Below, one piece after another: positions 34,072 to 44,776 of a stretch of DNA of 64,000 nt. This DNA comes from Brachionus plicatilis (taxonomy: Eukaryota > Rotifera > Eurotatoria > Ploima > Brachionidae): contig QEOQ01000122.1 of the NCBI GenBank assembly GCA_010279815.1, positions 956,798 through 1,020,797 of the forward strand, in the 5' to 3' direction. Under the pieces are notes generated by a model. It ran no database searches. It was not told the DNA's origin and saw nothing but the letters and a program-made list of their open reading frames with translations. The first letter of the stretch is position 1. Each line of letters opens with the position of its first letter. Made by a program: the position numbers and the translations under genes.

Positions 34072-34424
34072 GGCAATGTGAAATTTTAGTACAAAAATTA
34101 CAGTACAAAAAGTAAAAGCTTTATAATTTTTTTTCTGATTGTGCAAAAATGGTTCTACAAAAAGTACAATATTGTACAAATTTGTACAAAAGAATTCTAA
34201 GCTCTGCAAAAACTCTGCAATTTTCTGTAAAATGCACACCATCAAAAAATCCTTGATTCAATAAATTGCAATAAATTGCAGAGTTTTTGCAGAGCTTGGA
34301 ATTCTTTTGTACAAATTTGTACAATATTGTACTCTTTGAAGAACCATTTTTGCACAATTAGAAAATAAATTATCAAGTTTTTACTTTTTGTACTGTCATT
34401 TTTGTACCAAAATTTCACATTGCC
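34072..34424. mobile_element. GGCAATGTGAAATTTTAGTAC hairpin element
   Basis: Nearly the whole 353 bp folds back: GGCAATGTGAAATTTT, TACAAAAAGTAAAA, AATGGTTCTACAAA and TACAATATTGTACAAATTTG each have complements on the other side, around AACTCTGCAA/TTGCAGAGTT. It is absent at the matching place in the left arm (near 23828), where AAATAAAATAAATTGAAC is continuous. A half copy lies at 51086-51293. Its ends resemble the GGCATTGTGAA family and may be a subfamily. Confidence 0.8.
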
Positions 34425-34762
34425 AATAAATTGAACAATTACTCAATTCAATTTATTTTATGTTTTATTTTTTTCTAATCTTAAGAAGATTTATCCCGAA
34501 ACATTTAAAAATTAAATGACAGTGATTGAATTCCTTTTAAAACCAAAATTTAAAATGAAAAAATAAATCAAAAAAATGTAAAAAAAAAATTAAAATTTGA
34601 TTTTACACATTTTCAAAATAAACATTTGTTTTTGTTTCTAATAATATTCTATTAAAGTTATCCTTCTTTGCGATTTAGAAAAAATTAAAGTGCTAAATTA
34701 AAAAAATTTTATAATTCTTGAATTTTTTCAAATCTTCTTGACTTGTTAATCCTAACAAGATC

Positions 34763-35612
34763 GGCATTTTGAAATTTTGTACAAAAAACAATAACAAAAT
34801 ATTAAATATTCCAAAGCTAAGATTCTGAAAGACCAAATCATGTTCTGTAAATTGTAGCAACTGACACATCCTTTGTACCACCAATATACTGATTCTGCTA
34901 AACTCTGCTATAAATTTGCAAAACTCAGAAAATAGTAATTTAGGATATTACATTATACCGTATTCCCTTGTTCGATAATGCAGCGCCACAACCTAGAACA
35001 CATCATTGGCGCAGGCGCTATACTAAATCTCGCCCATGTTAAATTCAACTTAACTTGTGTTGCATGCGCCAAAACCGTATTTCGGGTTGTGGCGATGCAC
35101 TATATCCAGGGTCTTGAGAATGGTGCTGCATTATTTGAATGATTTAAAAAGAAAATATAAAAATAATCAAGACAATATTTTTTAATTTTAAATTCTTTTT
35201 TATTTTTAAACTTTAATGCCGCACCAAATACTTAATTAAAAAAAATTCTTTTTTTTTTTCCAAATATTATCCCTTTGCTAAACTTAAATATTGCAGCACC
35301 ATTCTCAAGACCCTGGATATAGTGCATCGCCACAACCCGAAATACGGTTTTGGCGCATGCAACACAAGTTAAGTTGAATTTAACATGGGCGAGATTTAGT
35401 ATAGCGCCTGCGCCAATGATGTGTTCTAGGTTGTGGCGCTGCATTATCGAACAAGGGAATACGGTATTAAAAATTCAATTCAACTTTAATGTGGTGGTAC
35501 AAAGGATGCATCAGTTGTTACAATTTACAGAACATATTTTGGTCCTTCAGAACTTAAGCTTTGGAATTTTTAATATTATGTTATTGTTTTTTGTACCAAA
35601 ATTCACAATGCC
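34763..35612. mobile_element. GGCATTGTGAA family MITE, right-arm copy with nested insertion
   Basis: Starts GGCATTTTGAAATTTTGTAC and ends ACCAAAATTCACAATGCC. It is the same insertion as 23153-23489 but is interrupted at 34957-35464. Confidence 0.85.
34957..35464. mobile_element. Young MITE with 174-bp TIRs and TA duplication
   Basis: The ends CCGTATTCCCTTGTTCGATA are perfect inverted repeats extending about 174 bp to GGTGCTGCA, with few or no mismatches and GC-richer than the surroundings (GGCGCAGGCGCTATAC). The element is flanked by TA on both sides (34955-34956, 35465-35466). The other arm of the palindrome still has the empty site ACATTATATTAAAAA with a single TA at that place. Near-perfect arms plus the empty site indicate an insertion younger than the inverted duplication, moved by a Tc1/mariner-like enzyme. 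Confidence 0.92.
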
Positions 35613-36603
35613 AACAAAAACAAGTTCTATTTATTCAGTGAATGATAAAAAAACTATCCATAATAATGACTTGGTTATTAAATCAACTCATGTTTATTGA
35701 ATACTCTCAATTATGAAATAATTTAATTTGTTAGACTTAACTAGGACACATCGAACATTTATAACCAGACACACAAAGTTGTTGTTTCAAAGCCTCTTTT
35801 TTAATTATTTTTTAATAAAAAGATGGGTATTTGTTTTACCAAATAAACCACCAGTTCTACCACTAGCAGAAATTAAAAATTCAGACAAGAAACGTTTAAA
35901 GCGTTCAGAAAAAAAATTTAAATAAATTTATTAAATTTTATTCAGTTCGTTTGATCTAAATTTTACCAAACAAAAATAATAAAAGAGGGGATTAATCGCT
36001 TCTAATGTTTATCCAAAAAAAAAGAGTCGTGAACGCTCTTTAAGATATAAGAATAAAACTATTAAGCAAAATTGCATCCGCCTATTAATTATATTAGAAC
36101 ACAATGACAATCTTTTATCTCTTAATCGCAAATTGTGATCTTTTCTCAAATAAAATTGCCTTAGTCCTAAAGCGATTAACTTTTATTAGTTTGAAATGAA
36201 CGACATGGGCGTCACACGATGTCTAATCTTGAATCCTCATCAATAAGTCTTGTGGACAAAAAAAAAAGAAATACCGAACGCATGCTAATCCATGCTCAAA
36301 GTAGATCTAATAGCCTTATCAAATGCACTCGTATCAATCACACCGAACATATCTCTATTTGCACAAAGCTATTTTGTCAACACAAAAAGAAAAAAGTGCA
36401 AAAAGAGTTACTGTAAATTCCACTTTGTCAAATGGGCCATATCACTAATAACACAAATAACACACAACACAAATTCCACCACAATTCCACTTCTTTTTTT
36501 TTCTATTTCCGGCTAGTATCAATTCCATTCAAGGGCTAGCAACAAAAATATTCTACAAACAACAAATAATTAAAAAAATTAGAAGAGGGCGAGGTTTTGT
36601 TCA
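35613..36603. other. Right-arm upstream region of cyclin D
   Basis: Mirror of 22146-23152. Short ORFs at 35728-35925 and 36219-36416 are shared between arms but unrecognised; the first differs by an in-frame 12-bp deletion and a different C-terminus. They may be 5'UTR or chance. Confidence 0.45.
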
Positions 36604-36676
36604 ATTGGTCATTGATTAGTTTTCTCATTTGGCCAATAAAATAAAAATTTATTTTCTTCTCATTTGCATATAAATA
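36604..36676 (+). promoter_or_regulatory. Core promoter of the right cyclin D copy
   Basis: Inverted CCAAT (ATTGG at 36604), CCAAT at 36633-36637, octamer ATTTGCAT at 36662-36669 and TATAAATA at 36669-36676, about 83 bp before the ATG. The arrangement is identical to the left arm. Confidence 0.6.
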
Positions 36677-36758
36677 CAAGATCTAAATTCTTTGTTTTTT
36701 TATTAATATTAAGAATCTTTTTATTATAAAAAACAAAAAGAAAAGAAAAGAATCAAAA

Positions 36759-37694
36759 ATGCAGTGTAAATGTGCATGCTATGTAAATGACGAATTGGCT
36801 TTGAAAAGTATGATCAATTTAGAAGAATATTACACTGTGGCCGGATGTTACTTTAATGATGCCATTAATGGTCAAATGAGAGAAATGCTTAGTGTTTGGA
36901 TGCTGGAAATATGTGAAGCAGAAAATGTGCTCAATGATGTGTACTATACAGCCATGAACATGTTCGATCGTCTCATCTATTGCCTAACAAAGTCAACTAC
37001 TTTTAAACTTGACAAGTCCTATATTCAATTATTCGGCACTTGTTGCATGCTCTTGGCATCAAAGATACGCTCCAATCTTCAACTAGACGCCCAAAGACTT
37101 GTTCAATACACTGACAATTCAATTTCTCTAGAAGAGCTTCTTCATTGTGAACTGTTCATTTTAGAAAAGCTAAAATGGGACACTAACTGTGTTGCTCCCA
37201 ATGACTATTTTGAATTTCTATCACATCGATTCAATTTGTGTCAATATCCTCATGTGGCCGAGATCAGAAAACATTTCTACGCATTGACAGCTTTGTGTTC
37301 AACAGATTTTAAATATTCGCTCTATCCACCAAGCATGATTGCCTCATCGTGTCTCCTGTCTACTTTATCTCGTTCCAAAGCCGTTCAAATAGATTTACAT
37401 AATTTATTAAATCGATCATTCGGTCACATTGAATATGAATGTATTAATTTACTCAAAGAACAAATTGAAGCAAATTTTTTGTCTAAATCAACGGACAATC
37501 AAATCCAAAAGGTCAAATTCGAAGACGACTATGATTTTGATTGTGAATTTAATTTAAGTGACGATTCCGGATATGAAAATTCAACTTTTAATTTAGACTC
37601 TTTTTTGTGCGTTTCTCCGTTCAATGAAGAAATCAAATCATCCGACCAAAATTCAGATTTTTTTTCACCGCAAACGTCATCACTTTGTCACTAA
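36759..37694 (+). CDS. Cyclin D-like protein, right-arm copy
   Basis: 311 aa, single exon, identical to the left-arm protein except A111, T202 and R219. The cyclin box residues (WMLEICEAE, MNMFDRLI, MLLASKIR, EKLKWD) are intact, so both copies should be functional G1 cyclins. The leader, promoter motifs and 3'UTR are also duplicated. A third fragment of its last 60 codons and 3'UTR lies at about 48905-49420. Confidence 0.9.
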   Translation: MQCKCACYVNDELALKSMINLEEYYTVAGCYFNDAINGQMREMLSVWMLEICEAENVLNDVYYTAMNMFDRLIYCLTKSTTFKLDKSYIQLFGTCCMLLASKIRSNLQLDAQRLVQYTDNSISLEELLHCELFILEKLKWDTNCVAPNDYFEFLSHRFNLCQYPHVAEIRKHFYALTALCSTDFKYSLYPPSMIASSCLLSTLSRSKAVQIDLHNLLNRSFGHIEYECINLLKEQIEANFLSKSTDNQIQKVKFEDDYDFDCEFNLSDDSGYENSTFNLDSFLCVSPFNEEIKSSDQNSDFFSPQTSSLCH

Positions 37695-38109
37695 GTTAAA
37701 ACATTGTTTTTTTTTATTTTTTTAATTTTTCAATTGTACTATAATTTTGTAAAGCTTCTTATTTTTTAAATTATACTCAAAGCCGAATAAATTATTTAAC
37801 ATTTACTTTTCTTTTTTTTTTATATTTTTTTAGGTTCATTTGATTCCTGTTCATTAAATTTTCGAAATAAAATTTAAGATCTTCTTTTGATGATCATCAA
37901 TCATGATACAAAAAAAAATATTTATTAGAGTAGTTTAAGTTAATTTCTAAGTTTTTTTAATAATTAAATACAGAGTCATTTAAATTAAACTCATTTTGCT
38001 TTTCAAATGTGAAAACTCATTTTGGATAAAATAAAGTATCCTTAACATTTTTCATTCTAACTTGGGACCGGCGTTGGTATGGTTGCGACTCAACAATCAG
38101 CCGCCTATT

Positions 38110-38320
38110 TTATAATTTCTATCGATTTTTAAAATATTTCTTGTTTTAAGTAGAAATTTTATCATTTAGCGTTAAAAAGTCAATTTCCTTCAACATTTTT
38201 AAATTCCCAATTGCGAACATTTTCATATTTTCCAAATTTTTGAATAATTTTGAGTTTTAAAGCTATGATTTTTTAAATTTGCCAAAAAAATGGAAACAAA
38301 AATTATTATTTAGTTCAGTG
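38110..38320 (+). pseudogene. Relic of a DEG/ENaC gene 5' end in the palindrome arm
   Basis: The text CAATTTCCTTCAACATTTTT and, 100 bp later, CCAAAAAAATGGAAACAAAA closely matches the region just upstream of and including the start of the intact DEG/ENaC gene (39250-39410: TTATTTCCTTCAACATTTTT and TCAAAAAAAATGGAAACAAA). Only the 5' flank and about six codons remain; the frame then hits TAG. The same relic is in the left arm (about 20430-20640, opposite strand), so it predates the inverted duplication. Confidence 0.65.
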
Positions 38321-39397
38321 ACATATTTAAATTAAGCTCATTTTGCTTCTCAACAGTAGGCTTGATTGGAACCAAATACCAAGCTTATCTATAGATGGAT
38401 ACAAGCATTTTAAAAAAAAGATTTTTGAATTTTTTCATCATGTACTAATGGTCTGTCAGACACTTGATCAGCAAGCATATTCTTAAAAATTTTGCATTTT
38501 GTTTTGTAAAGTTATTTTTAGATTTAAAATATTTGTTGAAAATAAATTGATATAAAGAAAAATTACATTAAGTATTTTTTGTTGTAGACCTTAAGGACTA
38601 TATTTAAAAGAAATTAATTTTTTTATCCATACCCAACCAAAGAACCTGCATATTTAAATATTAAATTAAAAATATTAACAAAATTAAAACTTTAATTAGA
38701 TAAAATACAATAAAATAAAGGAACATTAAAAATATTTTGAAAAAGACCCTGAATTTTATTTTCAGACCAAACACCATCAGATTAAAATTAAAAAATAAAA
38801 TAAAATATATAATTTTTAAACAAAGAATCTCTATGACTAGATGTTTAAGTATTGTACCGTTAAGAAAAGAAAGAAGAAATAATAAGATTGAATATAAATA
38901 TTTAATACTTTCTTATTATTTTATTGATATCAATGGTAATCTTGATTCGTCACAAAATAAAGTTTTAGTTAAATTTAATATATGAAATTATTATTTTAGC
39001 TAAATAATTTGTTTTTAATTATTTGACATGAAAAATCGATTTTATTCTTTACAAATCACTTTAAAGTTTAAAACAAAATTTTTCAAATTTTTTCTAAGCT
39101 TTTAATCAATTAAATAATATTAAGCCCAAAACGTTGCATTTCTTTATTATTATGAATAATCCTATAACTCAAATTATAAGAGTTTTGTTGAAACTAATTT
39201 CAGTCAATCTTTTTTTAATAATTAATTTTCTTTTTATTTCGTTTGATTTTTAAATATTTCCTTTTTTAAGTAAACATTATATTATTAAACATTAAAAAAT
39301 TTATTTCCTTCAACATTTTTAAATATGCAATTCCCCCATGGTAACATATTTATTTATTGAGTATAAATACTTTGATGTTTTAAATTTTTCAAAAAAA

Positions 39398-40768
39398 ATG
39401 GAAACAAAAAATCAGAACAAAAATTCTTTTTTTACTAATATAAGATTGATCGTCGTTCAAACAATACTTTCTTCGAGTTGTCATGGTTTGCCTAACATTT
39501 TTAAATCAACAAGAATAGCCTTGAAAGCATTGTGGATCATATGCTTCATTCTATCAGCATTCTTTTTCTTTTTTATAGTTTTCAGAAATATTTCAAAGTA
39601 TTTTAGTTATGATGTGACAACAAAAATTAGAATTGAAAGTGACACATTTGCTGAATTTCCTGCGATTACCATTTGTAATACCAACCCGTATACGACTTTG
39701 GATGCAATACATTTGTATGAAAAAAAAAAGATTGAAATGATGTTTAGCGATAAATATTTTCATTTTTTTTATTATTTTGAGGATTATCCTTTTGAATTGA
39801 TTTTTCAAATTAGAAACATTATTGACCAGAATGATGAATATTGGAGTCAAAAAGAAATATATGGAGATACAAAGCAAAAGATGATAAAATCATCGGTTTT
39901 CAATCATAGACAAGTATCTTTGGATGAATACAAATACTTTTTTCACTCAGAATATGGAAATTGTTACACATTTAATTCGGGATTTAATGAAAACAAAACC
40001 CAAGTGCCTGTTGAAACAATTTTACGAAGCAAAAGATCAGATGGTTTGAGACTGGAATTAGATCTGAGTGTACATGAAGCCTTAAAAAGCTATATAAACC
40101 AATATGGTGGAATTATATTTGTCCATAATCGAACCAGTTCGCCAAGCTCAGTGAATGGAGTAATAGTTGGAACAGGTTTTACGACTAACATAGCTTTAAG
40201 AAGATCATTTTCTCGCTCTGAGCCAAAACCATTTAGCGAATGTGATGGAACGCTGGATAGACTGGATAGCCATGAGTCCTATTTTTATAAACTCATTCTA
40301 GCTAAGACTGGTTTTTATACTCAAATAAGTTGTATTGAACATTGCTTTCAAAAAATGCTTGTAGAGAAATGTAATTGTACGGAATCTTTTTTAGAATCGG
40401 TTTTTGATGCAAAGCATTGTGATATTTTTTTTAATGAATGCTATGAAGAAACTTCCAAAATTTTTTTCACAACCGAAAGAATTCGAAAAGAATGTATTCC
40501 AATATGTCCATTGGAGTGTGAAAAAGAGAAAATTTCAAAAACTGTTTCAGTACAATATAATAATAGCACAAATGCCATCGTAAATATTTATTATGAAAGC
40601 TTGAGTTACAAAAAAATCGAGGAAACACCTATGACAAGTTTGTTTGATCTTATATCAAGCATTGGCGGCGTTGCAGGTTTATTCTTAGGTGTAAGCTTTT
40701 TAAGTCTAGCTGAAATAATAGAAATTTTAGTTCGATTTTTGTTTGAATTAATGGATATAAAAAAATAA
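39398..40768 (+). CDS. DEG/ENaC family sodium channel subunit
   Basis: About 456 aa in one exon when started at MetGluThrLys (39398); an in-frame Met 60 bp earlier is possible but that leader is non-coding-like and matches the arm relic. Family marks in order: the HG motif before TM1 (SSSCHGLPNIFKSTRIALKA), TM1 WIICFILSAFFFFFIVF, the post-TM1 block FPAITICNTNPYT, a Cys-rich extracellular domain (SCIEHCFQKMLVEKCNC, CIPICPLECEKE), and TM2 with ISSIGGVAGLFLGVSFLSLA containing the GxS selectivity-filter motif. Such channels are amiloride-sensitive, and in lophotrochozoans some are peptide-gated (FaNaC); the ligand here is unknown. The gene lies in the 2.6-kb block present only in the right arm. 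Confidence 0.9.
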   Translation: METKNQNKNSFFTNIRLIVVQTILSSSCHGLPNIFKSTRIALKALWIICFILSAFFFFFIVFRNISKYFSYDVTTKIRIESDTFAEFPAITICNTNPYTTLDAIHLYEKKKIEMMFSDKYFHFFYYFEDYPFELIFQIRNIIDQNDEYWSQKEIYGDTKQKMIKSSVFNHRQVSLDEYKYFFHSEYGNCYTFNSGFNENKTQVPVETILRSKRSDGLRLELDLSVHEALKSYINQYGGIIFVHNRTSSPSSVNGVIVGTGFTTNIALRRSFSRSEPKPFSECDGTLDRLDSHESYFYKLILAKTGFYTQISCIEHCFQKMLVEKCNCTESFLESVFDAKHCDIFFNECYEETSKIFFTTERIRKECIPICPLECEKEKISKTVSVQYNNSTNAIVNIYYESLSYKKIEETPMTSLFDLISSIGGVAGLFLGVSFLSLAEIIEILVRFLFELMDIKK

Positions 40769-41138
40769 AACTTTTAGAAAATTAAACTGAATATTAACTA
40801 TTGATTTAAATAATTTTAAATTTTAAAACTCCTTTTTAAAAATATTAGATCCTAAATAAACATAATTAAAAATATTACGAAATTATTAATAAACTAAAAC
40901 TAGATTTCTCTAATTTAATTTTTAAATTTAAAATTTTTTGTTCCAAAGATATTTTTTAAATCATATGGTCTAATTTTTCCCTCAACTCATTTTTACCTAC
41001 GAAATTCGATTAAAAAATAAAAGACACAATTAAAAACTTTTTCCGACCATCGAAAACCAATCTTTTTTTATGAACAAATTAATTTTATTAATGCAAAATG
41101 TAATTTATTGTACATTTTTACATTTTTGAGAGAAAAAA

Positions 41139-41340
41139 AAAATCTCAAAATCAAAAAATCTAAAAAATTTTCATTCAAGATAAGTAAAAATAAATTCGCA
41201 ATTAATTAAAAGGGAGTTTTAGAAAAATTTAAATCTAAAAACCAAGGATAATTTTTTGAAAATCCCTTTTAATTAATTGCGAATTTATTTTTACTTATCT
41301 TGGATGAAAATTTTTTAGATTTTTTGATTTTGAGATTTTT
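41139..41340. repeat. 200-bp hairpin element
   Basis: Arms of about 80 bp pair almost perfectly: AATCTCAAAATCAAAAAATC against GATTTTTTGATTTTGAGATT, and AATTCGCAATTAATTAAAAG against CTTTTAATTAATTGCGAATT. The short loop makes it a compact MITE or an inverted duplication. No target duplication identified. Confidence 0.75.
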
Positions 41341-41399
41341 ATTTGGGGTATTATTAATCGACCTCTTACATTACTTAAACAATCACTTAATAAAATATA

Positions 41400-43210
41400 T
41401 TATTTTATTATTTATTATTTTATTTATTTATTTGTAAATCTGTATCAAGCGTTAGCTCCTTCAGAGAAAAACAAAAATAAAAATAAATAAAAAAAAAATG
41501 ATTAAAATAAAAGTTACTGAATAAAATAAGAATTAAAAAATATAGTTAAATAATTGAAATTTGAAAAGGAAATAGACCCCAAAGTTACAAAAGTTATATC
41601 GGTTTAGTTTTCAGAGAAAAAAGAGTCTATGACAAGGTAGCAATTACACAATGGAGTTGGATAGTTAACAAATCTAGATTCGATACCTCGTCTATACTCA
41701 TTTACCAGTCTAAGAAGTAATGGAACAGAATTAGTAAGTCCAGCCCTAACATATGTTTCGCTCAATTCAAAAAGCCGGTTCGAAATTGTATGAAATTTTA
41801 ATTTGTTTTGGGCCTCGTGGTATAAAATGCTTGAGGGGGTGTCAAACCTTAGTTTAAGAATGGATCGAACTGCTGAGTTTTGAATAGTTTGAAGTTTTTT
41901 AATGTTAGTATCAGATAAAGAGTTTAAACAGGGAAAATTATAGTCTAAAATGGAACCAATAAGCGATTTATATAAATTTCCAAGTGTTCTGTGATGTAGA
42001 CGCCAGTTTTTATTAGATAAAATTTTAATTAAATTTAGCCTAGAGTTGCAACGCTCTTTTAATTCATCAATCAATGGACTAAAGGTTAGCCGTGAGTCAA
42101 ATCTGATGCCTAAGAATTTGATTTCGTCCTGTCGTTTTAAATTGTCCCCATATATTTTCAAATCAAGATTGAGCTCTTCTCTTGTTGATTTTGTGAATAT
42201 CATGTAACAAGATTTTTCAATTGAAATCTTCATTTTCCATTTTGTTAACCCTGATTCTAATTCTTTAAGGTAAGTATTGATCCTAATTTCAATGTTTCTT
42301 TTAGATTTATAGATATAAAAGGTAACTAAGTGATCAGCGAAAAGAAGAGAGTATTCATTATTTGTTTTGTCTTTTCTTGGTATATCGTTAATAAAAATAC
42401 TTAATAGGAGGGGGCTAATTACTGAGCCTTAAGGTACTCCGGCTTTGATTGGGAAATCATTGCTTTTTTGTCCATTCACATTTACACAAAATGATCTTGA
42501 GTTTAGAAAAGATCTGGTCCAAGAAATTAAGTACTTTGGAAATTGCATTTTGATCATTTTGTACACAAGCCCCTCATGCCAGACTCTGTCAAATGCTTTT
42601 GATATATCAAAAAAAAGACAACACATTTTTTTTCCTGTTAAACGATTCAGTTATTTTTTAAATAAGAAAAAATAGATTGTCCGCTGTGCGTCTATGTTTT
42701 TGGAATCCTGATTGCTCTTGAATGAGTAAAAAATTTCTCTCAATGTAATTGTAAAGCCTTGTATAAATAATGCGTTCAAGTAATTTGCCAAGACAACTGG
42801 TCAAACTAATAGGGCGATAGTTCGACGGAACCTGTGTTGGTTGAGCTTTTTTTGGTATCATTGTAACTTGTGCTTTTTTCTAGTTATTTGGTATTTGGCT
42901 AGTTGTTAAACTTTGATTGAAGAGGTTTAAAATGTCATAAAGAGTTGACTCAGGCAGATTTTTGAGCATTAAATTGTGAATAAAGTCAGGACCAGATGCT
43001 GAATTTTCTTTAATTTTATTAATTCCAAGTATTATTTCAGTTATGGTAATGGATTCGAAAAGATTTTTCTCGTTTTTTTCAGAAAAAAAATTTGAAATTT
43101 CATAGTTGACTTCGTATGCCGTGGTTGAGTTTATTAAGTCAGGATTTGGAGTAAACGTTGAAGCCAGTAGCTCACCAAAAAGCTGTCCTTTTTCTTCATC
43201 TGATTTGTAA
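41400..43210 (-). mobile_element. 5'-truncated jockey-like non-LTR retrotransposon
   Basis: On the - strand the reverse transcriptase half is readable with interruptions: SNYRPISLTSCLGKLLERII, EQSGFQKHRRTADNLFFLI, CLFFDISKAFDRVWHEGLVY, the AGVP motif, KFLGIRFDSRLTF, NLYKSLIGSILDYNFPCLN and PTPLCNCYLVIDSFFSE. Nonsense codons include a TAA where VPQG is expected (42429-42431) and a TAG where Trp is expected (42880-42882), plus frameshifts. The 3' end has CTGAAGGAGCTAACGCTTG and an A/T-rich (AAATA)-type tail. The endonuclease half is missing beyond about 43210. It is the same family as the + strand element that follows. Confidence 0.85.
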
Positions 43211-43559
43211 AAAATAATAAATAATATTTTATTTTTTCTATCTATAATATTATTTATTCGATTAATTTGATTAATTAACTGTCTCTAATTATAAATATTT
43301 ATGTATCCTGAGTTTTTTTGTCAAATAATAAATTTACTGAAGATGAGTATGATTATGATGAATATAGCTCTTAACTTAATGAACAGTTGAAATTATCTCT
43401 TGATTTAATTTAATTATCTCCTGTGAGAGTTTTTTTTTGTGGATATTTAAAGATGATCTAATGTGATCTAAAAAATTTGAAAATTGTCGTTTGGCTTGGC
43501 AATTTTGAAAAACCAAATTTAATTAATAGCGTCATCACGTGTTAAAAAACCGTTGAAAG

Positions 43560-44634
43560 TTGTGTGTTGGCAATGTCGCTCAACAAAACAAACCAAAACC
43601 GACGGTGGATATTTAAAAATTCGGTCAAGCTAAATCTGAAAAGCTGAGACAAACCGATTAGACATAAGGTATTATTTAATGCACTAGATATCGTCCTAAA
43701 CCAAGTGAAAAATGATGCGATCACATCCATCTACAATTTTTCTTCAAACAAAGTATGGATAATAGAGTTAAATGTTGTTTTTGATGTTGTCCAAATCTTC
43801 GATCGTGAAATCAATATTAATGGAACCAATTTCAGGCTTGAAGATGCAAATTAAGTCCCGGATCTCAGAAGGTATTGTACTTTTCGATTTCACTTTTTGC
43901 CCTCTGATTTCGAGAATCATAGACTTGAAACTTTTTTTAACGCTGTTCGGATTGATGGTCTTAAGATTGAACACATCACTGAAGAAAAATATAAAGATAG
44001 ACCCGAGAGGAAAAATGGTGTCAGAAGAGTGAGAATATCATTCCCAAAATAAGTTGAGAACATTATTGGAAGCTTGTCAGGCCCTACAATCATGTATGGT
44101 TTAAAGTGTCTTGTGTCAATTGTTGGACAAAAGCAGAAATGCTATTTTTGTGATGAAGAAGGACACAACATAGCGAAATGCCCTATCAAAGAAACACTTT
44201 GCGAAAAGTGTCATCAGAAAGGACACTTGACACAAAAATGCTCCATTGCTGAAAAGCTAAAGTCGCTTGAGAGGAAAAAGATTGACTACAATGATCTTTA
44301 CATCGCCCAAGAAGAAACCCAATCAATAATTGGAGCTGACCAAAAAGACAATGATGAAAATATGATGCCAAAAAAGCCTGGATATCAGCCAACAAATTTC
44401 AATGACGTAATATCCCAAATTAGCACACAAGGCCTTAAGACTCCAGTTTTAGAAGACACTTTGGTAAGTCGTTTAAACGATTTTCTAACACTATGTCAGT
44501 CACCTGTCAATGTACGCTCAAATGATCAGAATGAGACTGAAACTTTTTCCAAACCAAAAATCAACTCAAGAGATTTTCCGAATCTGATCCAAATGAAAAA
44601 GATTTCACAGAAAAAGAATCAAAGAAACCATTAG
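43560..44634 (+). pseudogene. LINE ORF1 (gag-like, CCHC zinc knuckles)
   Basis: The upstream part is readable across breaks (ALDIVLNQVKNDAITSIYNF, FRLEDAN, then a TAA near 43850, RISFPK and another TAA near 44052). The intact part from 44074 encodes two CCHC knuckles, CYFCDEEGHNIAKC and CEKCHQKGHLTQKC, and a polar tail. This is the nucleic-acid-binding ORF1 of jockey/I-type LINEs. Confidence 0.8.
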
Positions 44635-44776
44635 TTGTCTTGGAAAATGAAAACGACAATACCTTCGAGTCTGAATCAAACAGTTCGACAACTGAATGTT
44701 CAATTCAAGTAGATCAATCATCTAACGAAGATGGTCAGCAAACTGCCAGTCAAAACAGCATTGAAGAAAATTTAGA

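Larger units (their letters stand above)
31794..41097. repeat. Right arm of the large inverted repeat
   Basis: Reverse complement of 20249-25748 with four clear size differences: about 0.4 kb at 33605-34000, a hairpin element at 34072-34424, a 508-bp element at 34957-35464, and about 2.6 kb at 38388-40990 holding the DEG/ENaC gene. Homology resumes at 40990 (ACCTACGAAATTCGATTAAA) and fades near 41097, which shows that the 2.6-kb block is an internal difference and not the end of the arm. Confidence 0.88.
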
